The translations under genes and the position numbers were made by a program. From Nitrosomonas sp. (lineage in GTDB: Bacteria; Pseudomonadota; Gammaproteobacteria; Burkholderiales; Nitrosomonadaceae): a stretch of DNA of 54,427 nucleotides. Location: contig JAGNZK010000013.1 of NCBI GenBank assembly GCA_017984435.1, positions 1-54,427 on the forward strand, written 5' to 3'. This document shows, one piece after another, positions 47,738-54,427 of this stretch. Each line of letters starts with the position of its first letter. Position 1 is the first letter of the stretch. The notes under the pieces are model-generated. The model had not been told where the DNA came from and did not search any database. It saw only the letters and a program-made list of their open reading frames with translations.

Positions 47738-49585
47738 ATGTGCGGAATAGTTGGTGCCATCGCAAATGTCAATATCGTTCCCATTTTATTGGAAGGATTA
47801 CTGCGTCTGGAATATAGAGGATATGATTCAGCTGGATTAGTCGTAACCAATCATGGATTGCAGCGATTACGCACGACAGGTCGGGTGATGGAGCTCAGCA
47901 AACTTGCGGCGCAGCAAAAGACGCAAGGATTGGTAGGTATAGCCCATACACGCTGGGCAACACATGGAGAACCTTCTGAACGTAATGCACATCCTCATTT
48001 TTCTGGAAATGAATCGCGGATTGCTGTTGTACATAATGGAATCATAGAGAATCACGAAGAAATACGTCTTTATCTGAAGAGTCAGGGGTTCAAGTTTGTA
48101 TCGGATACTGACACCGAAGTGATTGCGCATTTGATAGCTTTCAAACTTAAGCAAGAGACCGATTTATTCAAGGCAGTTTGCTTGTCCATCGCAGAATTAC
48201 AAGGCGCTTATGCCATAGCTGTTATGGAAGAAGCACATCCGGAACGCATTGTTGCTGCGAGAAATGGAGCTCCACTATTAATAGGCGTAGGAAAAGACGG
48301 TAATTATGTTGCATCTGATACTTCTGCTTTATTGCAGACTACGCGAAATATCATTTATCTGGAAGAGGGTGATGTTGTCGAATTGAATAGCCATAGTTAT
48401 CGGATTGTAAATTGTTTGCATAGCCAGTTAGGTGAAGCGGTTGAACGCACTGTGCATGAGAGTTATTTATCCAATGAAGCGATCGAATTAGGACCCTATG
48501 CGCATTTCATGCAAAAGGAAATATTCGAGCAACCAAGCGCTGTGGCTAATACATTGGAGATGGTATTTAATACACAATCTATTTCTCCCAATTTATTTGG
48601 CAGTAAAGCGGAGAAAGTGTTTACCAAAACGAAACATATTTTGATCTTGGCGTGTGGTACCAGCTATCATGCTGGGTTGGTAGCTCGCTATTGGTTGGAA
48701 ACGGTTGCCGGATTGCCTTGTAATGTTGAAATTGCTAGCGAATATCGTTATCGTGATCCGATAGCAGATCCAGATACCTTGGTGGTCGGTATTTCCCAAT
48801 CAGGAGAAACTGCAGATACTTTGGCAGCGATAAGCTATGCGAAAAAACTGGGGCATGAACATACGCTTGCTATTTGTAATGTGCCTGAAAGCGCGCTGAT
48901 ACGCCAAACTGATTTGCGTTTTCTAACTCGGGCTGGTCCAGAAATTGGCGTAGCTTCAACCAAAGCGTTTACTACGCAACTGGCGTCACTTTTGTTGTTG
49001 ACAGTGACGCTGGCGAAAATGCGTCATCGGTTGTCTATTGATGATGAACAGCGGATGATTGCAGCATTACGTCATTTACCAGTGGCATTGCAAAATGCAT
49101 TACAAGTAGAGTCGCAGGTTAAGGTTTGGGCTAAAAATTTTGCAAAAAAACGACATGCTTTGTTTCTCGGGCGAGGTGTTCATTATCCCATTGCTATGGA
49201 AGGCGCACTGAAACTTAAAGAAATATCTTATATTCATGCAGAAGCTTATGCGGCAGGAGAATTAAAGCACGGTCCGCTGGCTTTAGTGGACAATGAAATG
49301 CCTGTTGTTGCCATTGCTCCCAACGATCAGTTGCTGGGTAAGCTTAAATCAAACTTGCAAGAAGTACATGCGCGAGGTGGAGAGCTTTATGTATTTGCGG
49401 ATGCAGACTCTCAGATAACTCAAAGTGAGAATCTACATGTCATATGTTTATCGGAACACGCTGGTTTACTAAGTCCGATTCTTCATACAATTCCGCTACA
49501 ATTATTGGCTTATCACGTTGCTTTAGAGAAAGGTACTGATGTTGATAAACCACGGAATTTGGCAAAAGCGGTAACAGTCGAATAA
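47738..49585 (+). CDS. glmS: Glutamine-fructose-6-phosphate aminotransferase GlmS
   Basis: 615 residues. Catalytic Cys2 ([10 protein letters not shown]), glutaminase domain with HTRWATHG, and two SIS domains ([18 protein letters not shown]). C-terminal [12 protein letters not shown] is intact. AGGAGG ribosome site. No glmS ribozyme-like leader is expected in this group, and none was recognised. Confidence 0.97.
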   Translation: MCGIVGAIANVNIVPILLEGLLRLEYRGYDSAGLVVTNHGLQRLRTTGRVMELSKLAAQQKTQGLVGIAHTRWATHGEPSERNAHPHFSGNESRIAVVHNGIIENHEEIRLYLKSQGFKFVSDTDTEVIAHLIAFKLKQETDLFKAVCLSIAELQGAYAIAVMEEAHPERIVAARNGAPLLIGVGKDGNYVASDTSALLQTTRNIIYLEEGDVVELNSHSYRIVNCLHSQLGEAVERTVHESYLSNEAIELGPYAHFMQKEIFEQPSAVANTLEMVFNTQSISPNLFGSKAEKVFTKTKHILILACGTSYHAGLVARYWLETVAGLPCNVEIASEYRYRDPIADPDTLVVGISQSGETADTLAAISYAKKLGHEHTLAICNVPESALIRQTDLRFLTRAGPEIGVASTKAFTTQLASLLLLTVTLAKMRHRLSIDDEQRMIAALRHLPVALQNALQVESQVKVWAKNFAKKRHALFLGRGVHYPIAMEGALKLKEISYIHAEAYAAGELKHGPLALVDNEMPVVAIAPNDQLLGKLKSNLQEVHARGGELYVFADADSQITQSENLHVICLSEHAGLLSPILHTIPLQLLAYHVALEKGTDVDKPRNLAKAVTVE

Positions 49586-49735
49586 GCATTGTCAGAGATG
49601 AGTCAGTTAATCTTAGATATGTGTAAGATCAATTGCATATAATGCAAAGCTGCATATTAATGTCACTAAGGTCTGACACTTTAACCATAGAGTGGTATGG
49701 TAATATAAGCCTACTTTAGTAAAGGGTACGAATAA

Positions 49736-50461
49736 ATGGCGGGTCATAGCAAATGGGCTAATATTAAGCATAAAAAGGCTGCGCAAGATGCCAAACGCGG
49801 AAAGGTATTTACACGGCTTATCAAAGAAATAACGGTCGCTGCTCGTATGGGTGGTGGAGATCCAAATAGTAATCCGCGCTTACGCTTGGCGGTAGATAAA
49901 GCTTACGATCAGAACATGCCCAAGGATAATGTTGAGCGGGCGATCAAACGCGGTAGCGGAGATCTGGAGGGTGTTGATTATGAAGAGATCCGCTATGAAG
50001 GTTATGGTATGGCGGGTGCCGCGGTGATGGTTGATTGTATGACAGATAATCGTGTTCGTACTGTGGCTGATGTACGTCATGCCTTTACCAAATACGGCGG
50101 TAATCTGGGTACGGATGGTTCAGTTAGTTTTTTATTCAAACACTGCGGTCAATTAATCTTTGATCCAGAAACCAATGAAGATAAGCTCATAGAAGCTGCT
50201 TTGGAAGGCGGTGCTGAAGACGTGATTAGTAATGATGACGGAAGTATTGAAGTTATTACTGCGCCTTATGAATTCATTACTGTAAAAGAAGCGTTGGAGA
50301 AAGCGGGGTTTAAAGCGGAGTTGGCGGAAGTTACCATGAAACCAAGCAATGAAGCATTATTAACCGGTGACGATGCAGTGAAAATGCAGAAATTGCTGGA
50401 TGCGCTAGAGAGTCTTGATGACGTACAGAATGTATACACCACAGCAATTCTTGATGAATAA
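49736..50461 (+). CDS. yebC: YebC/PmpR family regulatory protein
   Basis: 241 residues. Begins [20 protein letters not shown], the family signature, with the three-domain TACO1 pattern throughout ([26 protein letters not shown]). The YebC family includes transcription regulators and factors helping ribosomes through proline stretches. First gene of the yebC-ruvCAB cluster. Confidence 0.95.
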   Translation: MAGHSKWANIKHKKAAQDAKRGKVFTRLIKEITVAARMGGGDPNSNPRLRLAVDKAYDQNMPKDNVERAIKRGSGDLEGVDYEEIRYEGYGMAGAAVMVDCMTDNRVRTVADVRHAFTKYGGNLGTDGSVSFLFKHCGQLIFDPETNEDKLIEAALEGGAEDVISNDDGSIEVITAPYEFITVKEALEKAGFKAELAEVTMKPSNEALLTGDDAVKMQKLLDALESLDDVQNVYTTAILDE

Positions 50462-50469
50462 GAATAATA

Positions 50470-51003
50470 TTGACAGGTGACGAAATCCGTATTCTTGGTA
50501 TAGATCCTGGTTTACGCATTACTGGTTTTGGCGTCATTGATAAGAATGGAGACGATTTAACCTATGTCAGTAGCGGGTGCGTTAAAACATCCGAGGGTGC
50601 ATTACCTTCTCGTCTCAAGTTGATTCTGGATAACTTGGGTGAAATCATCACACAGTATCAGCCTGAGCATGTTGCCATTGAACAGGTTTTCGTCAATATC
50701 AATCCTAAATCAACATTGTTATTGGGTCAGGCACGTGGCGCGGCTATCTGTGCAGCAGTAATGAATAATCTGGTGGTCGCTGAATACACCGCACTACAAA
50801 TAAAACAGGCGGTTGTGGGCAATGGTCATGCAAAAAAAGATCAAGTACAAGAGATGGTCATGCGGCTGCTTAATCTGATTAGTAATCCAAGTGCCGATGC
50901 TGCAGATGCTTTAGCCTGTGCAATTTGCCATGCGCATGGTGGGCTTGGCTTAGGGGAGATCTCAACAATGGGTTACCGCATGAAAAGAGGGCGTTTGGTG
51001 TGA
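50470..51003 (+). CDS. ruvC: Holliday junction endonuclease RuvC
   Basis: 177 residues. Acidic active site: [20 protein letters not shown], and [12 protein letters not shown] at the end. TTG at 50470 is the only start in frame after the yebC stop. Its TGA overlaps the ruvA GTG. Confidence 0.95.
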   Translation: MTGDEIRILGIDPGLRITGFGVIDKNGDDLTYVSSGCVKTSEGALPSRLKLILDNLGEIITQYQPEHVAIEQVFVNINPKSTLLLGQARGAAICAAVMNNLVVAEYTALQIKQAVVGNGHAKKDQVQEMVMRLLNLISNPSADAADALACAICHAHGGLGLGEISTMGYRMKRGRLV

Positions 51004-51584
51004 TTGGACGGTTAACCGGTATATTGCTGGAGAAACACCCACCACAGGTGTTGCTCGATGTGCAAGGGGTTGGCTATGAAGTAGATGTGCCAATGAGCAC
51101 CTTTTACGATCTTCCGGAGATTGGAGTGCAAGCAGCATTGTATACGCATCTGATAATACGAGAAGATGTACATTTGTTGTTTGGTTTTGCGACGGAATCA
51201 GAACGTCAAACTTTTCGGCAGTTGGTAAAAATTTCTGGTGTGGGTGCAAGAACTGCATTGGCACTGCTATCTGGCCTAAGTGTGTCCGATTTGCACCATG
51301 CTGTAGCGACGCAAGATAGCGCACGACTGATCAGAGTGCCCGGTATTGGGAAAAAAACGGCGGAGCGTTTGTTATTGGAACTGCGAGATAAATTGGATTC
51401 TACAATAATCAATTTAGACAAAGCCTTGTCAGTATCCACTAATGATGATGACATACTGAATGCATTGTTATCATTGGGCTATAATGATAAAGAAGCCAAT
51501 TGGGCTATCAAACAAATATCTACAAATGCCACTGTGTCCGATGGTATACGACAAGCATTGCAATTATTATCAAAGGAAAAATGA
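51000..51584 (+). CDS. ruvA: Holliday junction branch migration protein RuvA
   Basis: 194 residues from GTG 51000 ([12 protein letters not shown]), which is the family N-terminus and overlaps the ruvC stop as GTGA. Helix-hairpin-helix motifs [13 protein letters not shown] and [16 protein letters not shown] bind the junction. The open frame upstream of 51000 is read-through within ruvC and not coding. Confidence 0.95.
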   Translation: MIGRLTGILLEKHPPQVLLDVQGVGYEVDVPMSTFYDLPEIGVQAALYTHLIIREDVHLLFGFATESERQTFRQLVKISGVGARTALALLSGLSVSDLHHAVATQDSARLIRVPGIGKKTAERLLLELRDKLDSTIINLDKALSVSTNDDDILNALLSLGYNDKEANWAIKQISTNATVSDGIRQALQLLSKEK

Positions 51585-51606
51585 CGGCACCTATCTGGGT
51601 TATTAG

Positions 51607-52650
51607 ATGATAGAAACGGATCGATTGATTACTGCAGTATCTTCATCTTCCCAAGAAGAGATTCTGGAGCGTGCACTACGCCCTAAACAACTGGAAGAAT
51701 ATGTTGGTCAGGAAAAAATTCGCGAACAGTTGCAGATTTTTATCGAAGCAGCCAGAAATCGTCATGAAGCGCTTGATCATGTTTTATTATTCGGCCCTCC
51801 GGGTCTAGGTAAGACTACACTCGCACATATTATTGCCAGAGAAATGGGCGTTAATCTGCGCCAAACTTCTGGTCCGGTTCTGGAACGTCCGGGTGATTTG
51901 GCGGCTTTACTGACAAATCTTGAACCGAATGATGTTTTGTTCATTGATGAGATTCACAGACTTTCTCCGATGGTGGAAGAGATTCTGTATCCGGCGTTGG
52001 AAGACTATCAATTGGATATTATGATTGGTGAAGGTCCGGCTGCGCGATCTGTGAAACTGGATTTGCCACCTTTTACCTTGGTGGGAGCTACCACGCGTGC
52101 TGGCATGCTTACTAACCCGTTGCGAGATCGCTTTGGAATAGTTTCACGACTGGAGTTTTATACGCCGGAAGAACTGAGCAAAATTGTGATCCGTTCCGCA
52201 GGGTTGTTGAATGTCAAGATATCTTCCGATGGGGCGTTCGAGATTGCGCGTCGATCGCGCGGTACACCACGTATTGTCAATCGATTACTGCGCCGTGTAC
52301 GAGACTTTGCGGAAGTTAAAGCGGATGGTCATGTCACTTACTCTGTAGCCGATGCAGCTTTAAGCATGTTGGATGTGGATGCAATAGGCCTGGATGTTAT
52401 GGACAGGAAGTTGCTTCTAGCAGTACTGGAGAAGTTCAGTGGTGGTCCCGTCGGTGTTGATAATCTCGCGGCAGCTATTAGTGAAGAACGTGATACGATT
52501 GAAGATGTGCTGGAGCCTTATCTGATTCAGCAGGGATTTTTGAAACGTACGCCGAGAGGTCGTATGGCTACTGTCGCTGCTTATCAGCATTTTGGTGTTG
52601 CTCTGCCGAAAAATGGATTCAGCGGTGATCTTTGGGAAGAGAGCTGTTGA
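51607..52650 (+). CDS. ruvB: Holliday junction branch migration ATPase RuvB
   Basis: 347 residues. Walker [13 protein letters not shown], Walker B FIDEIHRL, sensor and arginine-finger segments [18 protein letters not shown], and a C-terminal winged helix. Motor of the RuvABC complex. Follows ruvA by 22 bp. Confidence 0.97.
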   Translation: MIETDRLITAVSSSSQEEILERALRPKQLEEYVGQEKIREQLQIFIEAARNRHEALDHVLLFGPPGLGKTTLAHIIAREMGVNLRQTSGPVLERPGDLAALLTNLEPNDVLFIDEIHRLSPMVEEILYPALEDYQLDIMIGEGPAARSVKLDLPPFTLVGATTRAGMLTNPLRDRFGIVSRLEFYTPEELSKIVIRSAGLLNVKISSDGAFEIARRSRGTPRIVNRLLRRVRDFAEVKADGHVTYSVADAALSMLDVDAIGLDVMDRKLLLAVLEKFSGGPVGVDNLAAAISEERDTIEDVLEPYLIQQGFLKRTPRGRMATVAAYQHFGVALPKNGFSGDLWEESC

Positions 52651-52679
52651 TAATCGGTTGATTTTTATATTTATATTTT

Positions 52680-53120
52680 ATGCAAATTCAGACACTACGC
52701 ATTATCATTGCGATCTTAATGACGGTAGTCATTATGTTGTATATTTATACCAATCGCGAGAAAGATTATTATAGTAAGAGCGCAGAACCGGCGGTTGCAC
52801 AAATATTAACCGAAATTTCCAGCTGGGAAAAACAAGTACTTCTAATTCACTTAACTCCTGAAGCCAAACAAACAGTAAATGACGAGCAACTCGATCAATT
52901 GATGAACCTCTATCGTAGCTTTGGTCGTTTTCGATCAATTCAAGAAATTAATTTTTCTCGCACAGTGAGTGCATTCTCTCTAGTGGGTGAGAAACGGATT
53001 AATTATTCGGGTGTCGCAAACTTTGATGGAGGGCCTGTTAGTTTAAATATTACTTTAGTTGAACGGGGAGGATTTTTCCTCGTTTATAATTTTACGCTGG
53101 CAAAAGCGAGTGAAGGATAG
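52680..53120 (+). CDS. Membrane-anchored hypothetical protein
   Basis: 146 residues. One N-terminal membrane helix (about 7-22) with the rest predicted outside, rich in beta-strands (residues 85-145). The ATG lies about 30 bp after the ruvB stop. I recognise no family. It may be co-transcribed with ruvB, or use a local promoter. Confidence 0.7.
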   Translation: MQIQTLRIIIAILMTVVIMLYIYTNREKDYYSKSAEPAVAQILTEISSWEKQVLLIHLTPEAKQTVNDEQLDQLMNLYRSFGRFRSIQEINFSRTVSAFSLVGEKRINYSGVANFDGGPVSLNITLVERGGFFLVYNFTLAKASEG

Positions 53121-53281
53121 TTTGAGAAGTTTATGTGCCTGTAATGTAGAGGCTATTCTACGTGTACAGTATGGTTTTGGGTTAATATATACATGTAGCT
53201 TTTGAACTATCGATAAAATGCGTTAGTCTCACTGCTTGTTCGAATGATTAGGTATTCAATTTTTAGATTGGAGGTTATTAA

Positions 53282-53953
53282 ATGAATCAAAATTACTCAA
53301 CAGTTGCTCAAAGATCTTCATCAGCTTTGGCGACTAACAAAGTATTGCGTAATACTTATATGCTCTTATCATTGACATTGCTGTTCAGTGGTTTTACAGC
53401 TGCGCTGTCAATGTTCATGAATATGCCACCAATGACTTATCTAGTATCCGTTATTGGTGGTATGGTAATTGCTATGTTTGTGCTGCCTCGTTTTGCTAAT
53501 TCTACAGCGGGTATTGGAATAGTCTTCCTGATTACAGGTATGTTAGGGTTCGGTTTGGGACCAATATTGAGTATGTATGCCTCGTTACCTAATGGTGGAA
53601 ATATTATCACGCTGTCGCTAGGTGGAACAGGTGTTATATTTATGGGTTTATCTGCATATGCATTGGCTACACGAAAAGATTTTAGTTTTCTTGGTGGTTT
53701 TTTAATGGTAGGTTTTTTGCTAGTGCTGTTTGCAGCGGTGGCAAATATTTTTCTGGCTATACCTGCCATGTCGCTAGCGATATCAGTTGTGGTCATCATG
53801 ATTATGAGTGGTTTTATTTTACATGATACTAGTCGTATTATTCATGGTGGCGAAACCAATTATGTGTTGGCGACGATTGGATTGTATATGACTATTTTCA
53901 ATATTTTTATCAGCTTGTTACAGATCTTGGGCATTATGGGTAATGATGATTAG
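53282..53953 (+). CDS. Bax inhibitor-1 / YccA family membrane protein
   Basis: 223 residues with seven hydrophobic helices. Family features are TVAQRSSSALATNKVLRNTY at the start, and the C-terminal DTSRIIHGGETNYVLATIGLY and IFNIFISLLQILG. Members act as pH-sensitive calcium leak channels or FtsH regulators. GGAGG upstream of ATG. Confidence 0.93.
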   Translation: MNQNYSTVAQRSSSALATNKVLRNTYMLLSLTLLFSGFTAALSMFMNMPPMTYLVSVIGGMVIAMFVLPRFANSTAGIGIVFLITGMLGFGLGPILSMYASLPNGGNIITLSLGGTGVIFMGLSAYALATRKDFSFLGGFLMVGFLLVLFAAVANIFLAIPAMSLAISVVVIMIMSGFILHDTSRIIHGGETNYVLATIGLYMTIFNIFISLLQILGIMGNDD

Positions 53954-53977
53954 CTTTTAAGTGTCTAAGTAATTGTT

Positions 53978-54002
53978 AAAACCCCGGTTATCCGGGGTTT
54001 TG
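53978..54002 (+). terminator. Rho-independent terminator
   Basis: AAAACCCCGG, loop TTAT, CCGGGGTTTT with a further T-tract. It lies 25 bp after the Bax inhibitor-1 family gene. Confidence 0.88.
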
Positions 54003-54039
54003 TTTGGAGTAAATAAAGTGTGTAAGAGGCTCTAGGAAC

Positions 54040-54219
54040 ATGGATTGGATGCAAATTATCTCTGCGCTAGTACTAGCGATGTTCATTGTAATCCTGTTTC
54101 CGGCAGTTTTAGATAGGATGAAAAGTAGCCCCAAAGGTACATCTTCGGATTGGATAGGTTTTATCGGTCCCATGTTAGTTATTGCCCTATTTATTATGTT
54201 TTTAATTGAACTAGTTTAG
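54040..54219 (+). CDS. 59-residue two-helix membrane protein
   Basis: It opens at ATG 54040 (MDWMQIISALVLAMF) and ends TAG 54217-54219. Two hydrophobic helices (about 4-22 and 39-58) are joined by a polar loop containing SSPKGTSSDW. A/GGAAC precedes the ATG, a weak ribosome site. I have the impression that similar short proteins occur in related genomes. Function unknown. Confidence 0.65.
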   Translation: MDWMQIISALVLAMFIVILFPAVLDRMKSSPKGTSSDWIGFIGPMLVIALFIMFLIELV

Positions 54220-54267
54220 ATCATATTTCTGTACATCTAGATGGCCGGTTTTCTTGGTTAATAGAAG

Positions 54268-54427
54268 TGGCCTCGCAAATTCGGACAGTCGGATAAGTGT
54301 TAATCTTGCTCAATCTAAATCCGTGAAGTACGCGGCAAAAAAGGAGCAAGAGTATGAGAAGGACGAGAAGGAATCACGCAGCGGGATTCAAAGCCAAGGT
54401 GGCAATAGCGGCGTTGAAGGGTGACAA
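54268..54427 (+). mobile_element. Left part of an IS3-family insertion sequence
   Basis: A terminal-repeat-like stretch TGGCCTCGCAAATTCGGACA starts near 54268 and is followed after about 65 bp by the first transposase gene. The rest of the element lies outside the window. The exact left end is an estimate. Confidence 0.7.
54354..54427 (+). CDS. IS3-family transposase OrfA, N-terminal fragment (window edge)
   Basis: 24 codons behind AGGAG: MRRTRRNHAAGFKAKVAIAA followed by LKGD. This is the typical start of the helix-turn-helix OrfA of IS3-family elements. It is cut only by the window end, so whether it is intact cannot be seen. Confidence 0.82.
   Translation, partial: MRRTRRNHAAGFKAKVAIAALKGD

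Noticed and set aside
50925-50999. Upstream extension of ruvA
   Set aside because: It lies in ruvC coding sequence. The GTG at 51000 gives the family N-terminus and a GTGA overlap.

Overview
The window looks like a chromosomal segment of an ammonia-oxidising betaproteobacterium of the Nitrosomonas group. The main reasons are a cytochrome P460 (cytL) very close to what I remember of the Nitrosomonas europaea protein, including its haem-crosslinking lysine context, and several small families I associate with Betaproteobacteria (DUF3619, DUF3460, DUF1854, DUF6164). No rRNA, tRNA or CRISPR array was seen. Family assignments are from memory and by eye; no database search was possible.

Layout. 1-630: an IS5-type transposase remnant with an internal deletion. 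690-8440 (minus): a cyanophycin operon reading ABC transporter, DUF1854 protein, cphA', cphA. 8808-10012 (minus): an ECF-type sigma factor and a DUF3619 membrane protein whose C-terminal motif is amplified six-fold. 10161-14631: yacG and a diguanylate cyclase (plus) facing a Nudix/ThiE fusion, a DUF815 ATPase and argJ (minus). 14834-21464: housekeeping genes (csp, D-Ala-D-Ala carboxypeptidase, tusA-like, pmbA, darP, histone-deacetylase-like) mixed with two genes each broken by one stop codon (DUF1353; endonuclease/exonuclease/phosphatase family). 21659-28284: accessory region with an unknown membrane coiled-coil protein, a P460-fold cytochrome lacking the crosslinking lysine, an SDR, a lipoprotein, a spermidine-synthase-like protein, a broken DUF3135 gene, a roughly 100-bp hairpin repeat, and cytL with a possible leader ORF. 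28469-33244: a periplasmic FKBP, a large DUF748/AsmA-like protein, and a small-protein plus PIN-like pair.

33342-49585 is a conserved replication and energy block: a promoter and a parS-like site, mnmG, rsmG, parA, parB, then a Trm112 protein and an ADP-ribosylglycohydrolase-like protein, the full atpIBEFHAGDC operon closed by a perfect 54-bp palindrome, then glmU and glmS. 49736-54219 carries yebC, ruvC, ruvA, ruvB, a small membrane-anchored protein, a Bax-inhibitor-1 family protein and a 59-residue two-helix membrane protein. The window ends inside an IS3-family element.

Working together: ArgJ feeds arginine synthesis, and arginine is one of the two monomers of cyanophycin. The two cyanophycin synthetases look complementary: one keeps the N-domain motif but has a decayed and truncated Mur-like half, while the other keeps the Mur-like half but has a decayed N-domain motif. 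parS sits directly upstream of the operon-like block that encodes ParA and ParB. The most interesting systems are the split cyanophycin synthetase with its dedicated zinc-ribbon ABC transporter, the amplified DUF3619 tail beside its sigma factor, and the P460 pair.
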